From NCBI GenBank assembly GCA_965227155.1, contig OZ245731.1, positions 682,001 through 746,000 of the forward strand: a stretch of DNA of 64,000 nt, in the 5' to 3' direction. Source of the stretch: UBA6059 sp965227155 (GTDB lineage Bacteria; Bacteroidota; Bacteroidia; Cytophagales; Cyclobacteriaceae). Made by a program: the position numbers and the translations under genes. Positions 1-8,692 of the stretch are shown here, piece after piece. The notes under the pieces were generated by a model. That model saw nothing but the letters and a program-made list of their open reading frames with translations, was not told the DNA's origin and made no database searches. Within the stretch, counting starts at the first letter, position 1. Each line of letters begins with the position of its first letter.

Positions 1-1
1 A

Positions 2-3000
2 GGTTTCCCAGTAATATATGATTTTGACAACAGCAATGATGGTGGCATTAATGGCTGGGGCTTTACGGGATTAATGAGTAATGGTGAAGTAAATTATCGA
101 GACTTATTTGATGAAGCTAAAATGACAGTCGGAGGTGCCGGCTTAAAGTTTACAATAGATGAAATTACGGATGGCACTGCTCTTAACGACTTAAATAATC
201 AATTTAACGCATTTCAGTTTGGGTTTGACTATGATAATGCCCCTGATTTATTTCAAGTAGTAAGCAGAATACAAGGATCTTTTTCGACAGTAGAATCCCT
301 TTTCAACCAATCCTACGGCTTTTTTATTGGAACCGGGGATCAAGACAATTATATCTCCTTAGAAATAGGAGGACAAAATGGAGAGTTAGGCTTCAAAATT
401 ATAGAGGAATTAAATGGAACATCATCAGGTACATTTATCACAACAAGTATAATGGATGATGATTTTTTAGATTTGAAAATAGCCATTGATAAAATCAATG
501 AAATCGCAATCTTTAGTTTTTCCACAGACGGTGAGCATTTCAATTTCCTTACTACCAAGTCATTAAATGAATCAATATTTAAAGAAATAATAGCTATCGG
601 CATAATTGGCTCATCTGGCCAGCTAGACACCAGCTTTATTGGCACCTGGGATTTTATACATGTTGAACACTTTGATAATAGCTTTTCAGGTGATTGGAAT
701 ATTACTTCAAGCAATAATAATAGCATTGAGAGGCATGAAAATGGTGCACTAAGAGTTGCTAACAAATTTGTTAGTCTCGGTGGACGTGGTATTAAGCCAG
801 TTTCTATTTATGATATTCAGCAGAATAGTTGGTCACAGGGAAACCCTCCCCCGATAGAACTTCATCATTTTCAGGCAGTGGAGTATAATAACCTTATTTA
901 TATAGCAGGAGCTTTTACGGGAAATTTCCCAGGTGAAGACCCTGTAGAAGATATTTACATTTATGATGTTTTTCAGGACCGTTGGTCAAAAGGACCTAGA
1001 ATAGAGCGCCCAAGAGGATCTGCCGGTGCTGTCATAGTAGATGATTATTTGTACTTAATTTCAGGAATACTTGATGGGCATCAATCGGGTTGGGTACAAT
1101 GGGTTGACAGAATGAACCTAATTACCAATGAATGGGAAACATTGTCTGACATCCCAAACCCACGAGATCACTTCTTTGCTTCTTACCACGATGAAAAAGT
1201 TTATATAGTAGGAGGAAGAAGATCTGGACAGATAAATACTTTTAGCCCTACCATCACCGCTGTTGATATCTATGATATCAATGATAACACATGGCTAAAC
1301 CAAGGCCAAGATGACTTGCCTACTGGAAGAGCTGGTGCCTTCGGTGGGATATTATTCAATGAGTTAATTGTTGCAGGAGGTGAGGATGAAAATCAGGCCC
1401 GATCCGAGACAGAAGCATTTGATTTAAATACACTAACCTGGCGACAGTTGGGCAACCTACAAGATTCAAGACATGGCACTCAAGCAATAATTTTTAATAA
1501 TAAAGCCTATGTGCCTAACGGTTCTGGTGATAAAGGCGGGGGTCCCGAATTGACCTCAATGGAAGTCTTTGCCTTTGATATTACTATTGAAGATGAGGAT
1601 TTTGAGCCTATCGAAATCCCCAATATTACTTTGATACAGGATACGTTTAGAATAAGCGCAAATAAAGAGGATGAAATACAATTAAATATTATAAATGAAA
1701 GTGATGAAACTCCAGCGTTCATTACAGATTTAATTCTACCTGAGGGATTGAGTATAAGTAACCTTCAAATGCCAATAAGAATTAATCCTGCGGCAGAAAC
1801 AATACTAAACTTGAAATTGGATTATGTGCTTGGCGAGGCTTCAATTTCAACTTTGCAGCTCATTTTTGGTGGACTTATCGATCCAATACAGGTCGTGGTT
1901 ATGCGTGCCAGTAAATCGCCTAAAATATATGCTTATAATTTTGGAGGAGGAGATGAATTGGTAGATAATGTGTTGTTTTTTAAAGGACCGGATATTCCAA
2001 CCTACAATGAAATAACGAATGATTTAGATCTTGAAATTCCTTTTGGCACTGCTATTGAAGGTAGGGATATTCATTATGAACTTTCTCTTCCTAATGGATA
2101 TTACGAGTTGACTCTATTTGGTGATACAATAGGTTTAGAGCACACTTCTATAAGTACATCGGTAAGTATTGAGAATATTAATTTACCCAATGAATGGGTG
2201 ATTGATGGTAGCTCAGGAGAAAATATTAGCTATTCAACATTCACGTATATTCAGGATCAATCACTCGATTTTCAATTAAATACTGAATATTTTCAGATTA
2301 GCGGAATCAAGATCGAACCAATACCACCTTATGAGCTTTCTTTTAATACTTTGGAGGATGAAGTTCTTTTGATGGAAAATGATCAAATTATCGAGAATAT
2401 TGAAGCAGGAAACGAGACTTTTTCATTTCAAATTCTAAAGACGCCTGACAAAGGCATTCTTAAAAATAGTGATACCCCTTTATCTAGTATAGATTACGAA
2501 CTATCCAATTTTGTTCTGACCTATGAACCTAATCTCAATAGTAATGGCACTGATATCTTCGAATATCTTATAAAGATAGATGGAGTTCCTTCTTACTACC
2601 GAAAAGCATTTATTCACGTTGCTGCAGCTAACGACCCAATCACTCTTAAAGAAAATCAATCTGCGCAAATTGCGATCGATGAAGATGACATCAGGTTTTT
2701 ATCAATCAATACCTTTATCAATAATCCAGACCGAGATAATCTTATTATTGAGTTTTTGAATAACGACATTCAGAGTTGGATAGAGCTGAATAATGGAATT
2801 TTGAAGATTGAACCAACTAACAATGAAGTAGGTAATAATACAGTTCAACTATTAATAAAGGATGAAAACGATACAGAAATCTTTCTCAGCTTTCAAATAG
2901 ATGTTATAAACGTCAATGACGCCCCAATAAAAACCATTGACGTACAAGATTCTGAGATATATGAAGATGAAATCTACGAATTCATTTTTGACGATTCTTC

Positions 3001-4672
3001 TTTTTACGATATAGACAAGTCCGACAAGCTTTCTTACACCATTACCCTGAACGGAGAAAATGTACCCGAACAGTCAGGAATTACTGAAAATGGCTTCTTC
3101 ATCAAGGGCTCTAAATCTATGATAGGGCAAATCCAGGCTACTGTAGAAGCAATAGACATGGCCGGAATATCAGTCTCAGAGAGTTTTAACCTTACTATTC
3201 TAGATAGGCCTGAGCATCCCGTTTTTACTATTCCAGATATGAACCTGGCAATATCTGAAGATTCTACAGCTATTTTAAGCTTTAATGAAAATCAATTAAC
3301 CGACAATGACCTTAATGAGATTATTGTACTTTCTTTATCATCAGAGGTAGATTGGATTCATGTAGAGAATAAAACATTATTTTTAACTCCTACCAATATG
3401 CAGGTGGGGGAACATAATTTTACACTATACGCTACAGACAAATTTGGATTAAAAGACTCCATTGACTTAAATGTAAATGTTGGCAATGTTAATGATGCTC
3501 CATTTTTTATAGAAGATTTTCCAGCAATAACCGTATTTGAGGATTCAATACTTTCGCTTCCATTGGACTTATACTATTCAGACATAGATCTTAATGATGA
3601 AATTGCTGTATCATATGAAATAGATGAATCCATCTCAGATGGTCAATTTCTACAATTGGAAGATTCAGACCTTATAATTACACCCAAAAATGAAGATGTA
3701 GGAAATCACAAGTTTAAAATAATTGTGAGCGATGCAGAAGGAGAAACAGCTACACAACTTCTAAATATTACTGTAGTCAATACCAACGATCCACCCGAAT
3801 TAGTATCAATCATTGAAGATATTCTAGTAGATGATGATTCGATCTTCACCATATTGATTGATGAAAGCTTAGTCGTAGATCCAGATCTAAATGAATTATT
3901 GTCTTTTGAATTATCTATAGATGTAGATACAATTCCTTCATGGATTGAACTTATTGATAATCTTTTGGTCATTAATCCACCTAACGCTTTTGAAGGTATT
4001 TATCCAATTACACTAATTATTAGTGATCAGGTAGGAGAATATGTAGAGATAGAATTTCGGTTAACCATAAAAGATTTCAATAGTCCTCCCACAGGTGGGG
4101 ATTTTGCTTTGGACGGTTATAATAAGGTCAATTCCAATCTGCCCCTAACCGATTTTTTTTCATTGCTACATGATTCAGATGAGACCCAGTTCATAGGAGT
4201 GAGTTTTACTGAACTACCTAAAAATGGAAATATTTCGATTAATCAATCTCTAGCAATAATAGACAGCACTTATAATGTCGGTATAATTGATTCGATTACT
4301 TACCGACCAGAAGATGAGTTTGTTGGCCAGGATACAGTCAAATACAGGGTGTATGACGGGGATCGTTTTTCAACTGAAACTTTCAATATAATCTTCGATA
4401 TTGCTAAAAACCCAATACTCAATGCTCGGGAAATAGTCCTTTCTAACATAAAATTATTTCCAAACCCATTTAGCAATATCCTACACATTGAGATAAGTAA
4501 CCATTACAGGAATTCGGATACTGAAATAGTATTAAGGACAATTACTGGTCAGTTAATAATGGTTATAAAGGAATCTAGAAATAAGCTTCAGTTAGACCTC
4601 AATCATTTACCAAATGGTGTCTATTTACTACAGATTGGGAATTCAGTGAAAAAAGTTGTTAAATCAGGCTAA
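2..4672 (+). CDS. Large secreted Kelch / malectin-like / cadherin-like repeat protein with T9SS sorting domain (5'-partial)
   Basis: The reading frame is open from base 2, upstream of the first ATG at 74, so the gene starts outside the window. Domains in order: an N-terminal LamG-like region (to about 760); Kelch-type repeats with recurring aromatic/glycine strands such as YNNLIYIAGAF and EKVYIVGGRR (about 780-1560); a malectin-like beta domain (about 1910-2330, YNFGGGDELV); then tandem cadherin/Ig-like domains with repeated NVNDAP or NTNDPP linkers (about 2330-4080); a last Ig-like domain; and a C-terminal type A T9SS domain (about 4430-4672, FPNPFSN ... LPNGVYLLQI). The product is therefore probably exported by the type IX secretion system and anchored or released at the cell surface, with adhesive or polymer-binding function inferred only. 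Its stop overlaps the stop of the convergent GT2 gene. Confident on architecture, not on substrate. Confidence 0.85.
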   Translation, partial: GFPVIYDFDNSNDGGINGWGFTGLMSNGEVNYRDLFDEAKMTVGGAGLKFTIDEITDGTALNDLNNQFNAFQFGFDYDNAPDLFQVVSRIQGSFSTVESLFNQSYGFFIGTGDQDNYISLEIGGQNGELGFKIIEELNGTSSGTFITTSIMDDDFLDLKIAIDKINEIAIFSFSTDGEHFNFLTTKSLNESIFKEIIAIGIIGSSGQLDTSFIGTWDFIHVEHFDNSFSGDWNITSSNNNSIERHENGALRVANKFVSLGGRGIKPVSIYDIQQNSWSQGNPPPIELHHFQAVEYNNLIYIAGAFTGNFPGEDPVEDIYIYDVFQDRWSKGPRIERPRGSAGAVIVDDYLYLISGILDGHQSGWVQWVDRMNLITNEWETLSDIPNPRDHFFASYHDEKVYIVGGRRSGQINTFSPTITAVDIYDINDNTWLNQGQDDLPTGRAGAFGGILFNELIVAGGEDENQARSETEAFDLNTLTWRQLGNLQDSRHGTQAIIFNNKAYVPNGSGDKGGGPELTSMEVFAFDITIEDEDFEPIEIPNITLIQDTFRISANKEDEIQLNIINESDETPAFITDLILPEGLSISNLQMPIRINPAAETILNLKLDYVLGEASISTLQLIFGGLIDPIQVVVMRASKSPKIYAYNFGGGDELVDNVLFFKGPDIPTYNEITNDLDLEIPFGTAIEGRDIHYELSLPNGYYELTLFGDTIGLEHTSISTSVSIENINLPNEWVIDGSSGENISYSTFTYIQDQSLDFQLNTEYFQISGIKIEPIPPYELSFNTLEDEVLLMENDQIIENIEAGNETFSFQILKTPDKGILKNSDTPLSSIDYELSNFVLTYEPNLNSNGTDIFEYLIKIDGVPSYYRKAFIHVAAANDPITLKENQSAQIAIDEDDIRFLSINTFINNPDRDNLIIEFLNNDIQSWIELNNGILKIEPTNNEVGNNTVQLLIKDENDTEIFLSFQIDVINVNDAPIKTIDVQDSEIYEDEIYEFIFDDSSFYDIDKSDKLSYTITLNGENVPEQSGITENGFFIKGSKSMIGQIQATVEAIDMAGISVSESFNLTILDRPEHPVFTIPDMNLAISEDSTAILSFNENQLTDNDLNEIIVLSLSSEVDWIHVENKTLFLTPTNMQVGEHNFTLYATDKFGLKDSIDLNVNVGNVNDAPFFIEDFPAITVFEDSILSLPLDLYYSDIDLNDEIAVSYEIDESISDGQFLQLEDSDLIITPKNEDVGNHKFKIIVSDAEGETATQLLNITVVNTNDPPELVSIIEDILVDDDSIFTILIDESLVVDPDLNELLSFELSIDVDTIPSWIELIDNLLVINPPNAFEGIYPITLIISDQVGEYVEIEFRLTIKDFNSPPTGGDFALDGYNKVNSNLPLTDFFSLLHDSDETQFIGVSFTELPKNGNISINQSLAIIDSTYNVGIIDSITYRPEDEFVGQDTVKYRVYDGDRFSTETFNIIFDIAKNPILNAREIVLSNIKLFPNPFSNILHIEISNHYRNSDTEIVLRTITGQLIMVIKESRNKLQLDLNHLPNGVYLLQIGNSVKKVVKSG

Positions 4673-5373
4673 AAAGCATACTTGATTATACAATAGAGGG
4701 CACGAAAACCATCTTTCCAATTGATTTTTTTGCCCTCTTCGTAGGTTCTGCCGTAATATGAAATTCCTACTTCATAAATACGTATGCCTTTAATCTTAGC
4801 AATTTTAGCAGTTACTTCAGGCTCAAATCCAAATCGATTCTCTCGAAGAGTAATCCCCTTTATTATTTCACTTCTAAAAACCTTATAGCAGGTTTCCATA
4901 TCAGACAGGTTCAAATTGGTGAATGCATTTGAAAGCATTGTCAAAAATTTATTGCCAACCGTATGCCAAAAAAACAATATTCTGTGCGGTCTTCCACCCA
5001 TAAACCTTGAGCCATAAACCACATCAGCTTTATCATTCATCAGAGGTTTCAAAAGATGGTTATATTCATTAGGATCATATTCTAAATCTGCATCCTGTAT
5101 AATAATAATATCTCCAACTGCTTTTTGAATGCCTGTTCTCAGTGCAGCACCCTTTCCTCTATTTTTATCATGATTAAGGAATACGATATTTTGATTCTGA
5201 TTCTTAGATATGTAATTCTCGATGGCTAATTTGGTATTGTCTGATGAGCAATCATTGACAATGATGATTTCTCTAGATAAATTCCAGTCTAACTCAACAC
5301 TAGAGACTACATCCAAAATATCCTGTACCGTGCCTTCTTCGTTGAAGACAGGTATAATAATTGATAATTTCAT
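4669..5373 (-). CDS. Glycosyltransferase family 2 (DPM1-like polyprenyl-phosphate sugar synthase)
   Basis: A 234-residue GT-A fold enzyme starting MKLSIIIPVFNEEGTV, the usual GT2 N-terminus. The nucleotide-sugar/metal motif is QDADLEYDP near residue 95, and GSRFMGG and ETCYKVFR match the DPM1/GtrB-like branch. It lacks a C-terminal membrane extension, as in short DPM1-type enzymes. Known family role: transfer of a hexose from GDP- or UDP-sugar to polyprenyl phosphate at the cytoplasmic face. It lies 14 bp downstream of a GT-C-like membrane protein on the same strand, which fits a pair in which this enzyme makes the lipid-linked donor used by the membrane enzyme. The exact sugar cannot be read from the sequence. 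Confidence 0.85.
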   Translation of the reverse strand: MKLSIIIPVFNEEGTVQDILDVVSSVELDWNLSREIIIVNDCSSDNTKLAIENYISKNQNQNIVFLNHDKNRGKGAALRTGIQKAVGDIIIIQDADLEYDPNEYNHLLKPLMNDKADVVYGSRFMGGRPHRILFFWHTVGNKFLTMLSNAFTNLNLSDMETCYKVFRSEIIKGITLRENRFGFEPEVTAKIAKIKGIRIYEVGISYYGRTYEEGKKINWKDGFRALYCIIKYAF

Positions 5374-5387
5374 CTATACCTAAAAGA

Positions 5388-7103
5388 TTACTTAATTAAA
5401 ACTCCTTTATCCCACTTTCCATTAATCCTCTTCCCTTCTGGTGTCTTTATCACACCCTCACCATGCATTTTATCAGCTTCCCAGTGCCCATCATAAATTG
5501 TTCCATTTGGCCACTTAAAAGTTCCCTTCCCATGCTTTTTTCCATTTTTCCATCCTCCCCAATATCCAAGATCAGATCGAAAAGAAAGAAGTAAAGTAGG
5601 AGGTTCTCCAAATCTTGTTATTTCCGAAAATTTAAGTGGATATTTTTGGATAGCAGGTAACAGATAATTCTTAGCTGAACTATAACCAAGATTATCAAGG
5701 ACAATAAAATCAACACTATTATACTTTAGATTAAGTATTTGTTGCTCTTCTAGAGGTGTATCTCTAAACCTTATAGATTTTCTTTTTGAAAATAGATAGA
5801 AAAAAGCCGGTTTTCTAGATGCAAAAATTGATGTGTCAGCAGTATTTTCGGAAGCCCATTCAGCCATTTTAAAAAAGTTTTGATAGCTCTTAGGATAATC
5901 TGAATTTGCCTTGTTTTTTAAAGCATTGACAACCCCAAAATCAAAAAATAGCAAAACGATACCCAATGAAACCAGCTGAAATTTTGAGAACCATCTTTTT
6001 TTCAATGAAAAGTTATTGATGATTTCAAAAAGCTCAAATATGCCTTTGAAAAATAGAAAAATCAAAATTGGCAAAATAACAATTATAAACCTTACCCCAT
6101 ACCATTGAGATGGCCATAATAAAAATACGCCAAATGATCCAAATAAATAAATACAGAAAAAGACTCTGTACCTTTGTAAGGTATAAAGTCCGAATGCAAT
6201 GAAGCCAAATATTGCTAATCCAATCAAATAGCTTTTAAAAGCTGTGCTATTTTGATAACCTGGATCTACGGAACTGAAGAATAAATAAGGAAGCTCTTTA
6301 CCGATATACCTATTTGCATTCTCCAAGACTCGCCAAAAAAAATCAATGATTGAGGCATTACCTAATTCTGGTTGGTAGGGATTTGCTGCAAGCAATTGTG
6401 AAACATATCCTCCTCCCCCTACTAACCTAGATCTTATGACCCAGGGAACAACTAGCAAAACTACTCCACCTAAAAAAAAACCAGCGCTTCCTTTTCCCCT
6501 GTAGTACCATAATGATATTAAAAGTGACACAATAAGTATAATACCAAATGACCTAATATAATATGCAAGGGCAGCTATTAATGCTAAAGTTAGGAGCACC
6601 TTAATTGTAAGTGTACTTTGGGTGTCATTTAGGGATACAAAGACTAATATTGCCAGAAAGCTACTGAAGATAAAGGCTACTTCAGACATCATTATTGTAG
6701 AATATTCTAGCAAATGGTAGTTAAAAAGTAGCATACAAGTGGAAACTGCTGCAACCCAAAAATTTTTAGATAACTTTTTGAATAAAATAAAGGAAATCAA
6801 CAAAGACCCCAATAATAATACCCCATTAAGGGCTTTAGCTAAAGAAATACTATCATTAAAGAAAAGAACTATGCTTAAAATAAAAGGATATCCCGGTGGA
6901 AAATGTGTGTGTGTACTAAGCTCTGGTGTATAGATATCAACATATCCCAAACCTTTAGAGATCGACTTACCAAGCAAATAGTAATTAATGTTATCCCCCC
7001 CAAGATTGACTTTGTGGTCGAAAATCTCAATGTAGATAAGACTAAAACTAATAATTAATATAATTGCAAAAATGAAGGATTTGAGACTTATTCTGTACTT
7101 CAT
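5388..7103 (-). CDS. GT-C-like multi-membrane glycosyltransferase fused to C-terminal MORN repeats
   Basis: A 571-residue polytopic protein, about ten hydrophobic helices, resembling ArnT/PMT (GT39-like) enzymes: after helix 1 comes an acidic periplasmic loop GGDNINYYLLGKSISKG followed by HFPPGYPF, as in GT-C enzymes that use lipid-phosphate sugars. After a soluble domain the last roughly 60 residues (about 5388-5570) form MORN-type units: GYWGGWKNGKKHGKGTFKW, PNGTIYDGHWEADKMHGEG and a shorter GKRINGKWDKG unit. This fusion is unusual; MORN repeats normally bind membranes or lipids or serve as scaffolds. The ATG start precedes a clear first membrane helix. Codons are AT-rich compared with genes after 8.7 kb. 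Acceptor unknown. Confidence 0.75.
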   Translation of the reverse strand: MKYRISLKSFIFAIILIISFSLIYIEIFDHKVNLGGDNINYYLLGKSISKGLGYVDIYTPELSTHTHFPPGYPFILSIVLFFNDSISLAKALNGVLLLGSLLISFILFKKLSKNFWVAAVSTCMLLFNYHLLEYSTIMMSEVAFIFSSFLAILVFVSLNDTQSTLTIKVLLTLALIAALAYYIRSFGIILIVSLLISLWYYRGKGSAGFFLGGVVLLVVPWVIRSRLVGGGGYVSQLLAANPYQPELGNASIIDFFWRVLENANRYIGKELPYLFFSSVDPGYQNSTAFKSYLIGLAIFGFIAFGLYTLQRYRVFFCIYLFGSFGVFLLWPSQWYGVRFIIVILPILIFLFFKGIFELFEIINNFSLKKRWFSKFQLVSLGIVLLFFDFGVVNALKNKANSDYPKSYQNFFKMAEWASENTADTSIFASRKPAFFYLFSKRKSIRFRDTPLEEQQILNLKYNSVDFIVLDNLGYSSAKNYLLPAIQKYPLKFSEITRFGEPPTLLLSFRSDLGYWGGWKNGKKHGKGTFKWPNGTIYDGHWEADKMHGEGVIKTPEGKRINGKWDKGVLIK

Positions 7104-7150
7104 TACTAAGCAGAGTTAATCATTTGTTGTGCTACTCAATTATCTAGACC

Positions 7151-8692
7151 TTGAAACAAATAAAACAACATTTTCAAACATACATACTAATTTTCTTCAG
7201 TATATCCTTAATCCTTATTACTAGGTTAATCTTTTTAAACACAAATGTCTTTTTAATTGATGGAGATGAAGCCGTAATGGGAATAATGGGTATGAATGCT
7301 TTAGAGGGAAATATTCCAATATATTTTTATGGTCAACAATATGGGTTTTCCACTTTAGAAACTCTTCTCGTGGCTATTGGAATAAAGATTTTTGGCCATA
7401 CAAGTTTAGCTATAAGAATGCCCATGCTTTTCTTATTTCTAATTGCTTTTACTTTTTTTGTGTTGAACCTTAAAAGATTAATAAATAAGGATACTCTTTT
7501 AATTGTATTAATAATTGTTCTCTCTGTAACAGCTCCATCTTGGATTCTCGCATCTCTAAAGGCTAGAGGCGGTTATTTAACTGCTTTTTTTATTTCAAAC
7601 CTTATGGTTTTTCTTGCACTATATAAAGATATTAATAAAATATGGGTGTTAATTTCACAAGGATTCCTAGTAGTATTATTATTTGAATCTCAAAAACTTT
7701 GGATCCCCTCAACCATTTTAATTGTTATTGCCTCACTATCAGTCGTTAATAATTATTTCTCAGTAAGCTGGAGGAAAATATTGGCATTAACCACTAGCAT
7801 AGTTATATCTTTTAGTGCTTTTCATCTTTATAAACAAAAAGTTTATACAGTATGGCAGGAACCAAAAATCGGACTACTTTCAATCCTAAACAAACTTCCT
7901 GAGCTACCATCATTAATTCTCTCAAGTTTTAACGGAAACTATTGGCTTCATATAAGTTTTGATGAAAAATTTAATTTGAATAATACAGCCAATTCAGTTC
8001 TACTTTTAGTAATAATACTTATTAGCATTAATCTATTTATAAAAGCTCACTTTAAGAATATACTTCCTATTATTATCATTTCTGCAATTTTCGGTTCATT
8101 GATAGGTTATATAGCACCATTATCGTCATCAAGATATTTATTACCACTTCATTTCACCATATATTATTGTATATCTTTTTTGATCATATGCTTTCCCCAT
8201 AAAATCATTAAAAGGCTTTTTACAGTCCTCTCAATAGTTATAATCGCTGCACAAGTTCATTATTTACCAAAGTTTTTGAATTACTCTTTTATAAATATTA
8301 GTGCAGAGGATAATTATAAAGGAGGAATTGTGAATGATGATACAGCACTATTCGAAGATTTACTGGGAATCCTTAGATTAACCGGAGTTAATAATGTGGT
8401 TTCAGTTAACAATTTCCTACAATACTATATTATCTATTTTTCAGGAGGAGAGATTGTAGCTGTTGGACCACCAAAAGAATGTCGAATTCCAGAGAACCTT
8501 AGAATAGTTAGGAATAATTATATTATAGATAATAATAATATTGCTGCAATTGGATTCAATATGAATAGGAGAGCGTCAAATCATGTACCAATCGTAATAA
8601 AAGATAAAATCTGGTTTTTACCACGCCCTCCTAAAATAGTGCTTTCTAAGCTTAATCTCTACCCCCCGGATTTCGAAATACCCGATCATTAA
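7151..8692 (+). CDS. GT-C-like polytopic membrane protein (putative glycosyltransferase)
   Basis: 513 residues with about ten membrane helices. The first periplasmic loop has LIDGDEAVMGIMGMNALEG, a D-x-D/E motif at the position expected for GT-C (GT39/GT83-like) enzymes, then a YFYGQQYG segment. The frame has a TAG stop just upstream (7145) and no early ATG, so translation most likely starts at TTG 7151; the next ATG (about 7279) would remove helix 1 and part of the catalytic loop. It is divergent from the MORN-fused GT-C gene and convergent with the helicase gene (4-base overlap of stops). Inferred to use the lipid-linked sugar made by the nearby GT2. Very AT-rich. Confidence 0.7.
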   Translation: MKQIKQHFQTYILIFFSISLILITRLIFLNTNVFLIDGDEAVMGIMGMNALEGNIPIYFYGQQYGFSTLETLLVAIGIKIFGHTSLAIRMPMLFLFLIAFTFFVLNLKRLINKDTLLIVLIIVLSVTAPSWILASLKARGGYLTAFFISNLMVFLALYKDINKIWVLISQGFLVVLLFESQKLWIPSTILIVIASLSVVNNYFSVSWRKILALTTSIVISFSAFHLYKQKVYTVWQEPKIGLLSILNKLPELPSLILSSFNGNYWLHISFDEKFNLNNTANSVLLLVIILISINLFIKAHFKNILPIIIISAIFGSLIGYIAPLSSSRYLLPLHFTIYYCISFLIICFPHKIIKRLFTVLSIVIIAAQVHYLPKFLNYSFINISAEDNYKGGIVNDDTALFEDLLGILRLTGVNNVVSVNNFLQYYIIYFSGGEIVAVGPPKECRIPENLRIVRNNYIIDNNNIAAIGFNMNRRASNHVPIVIKDKIWFLPRPPKIVLSKLNLYPPDFEIPDH

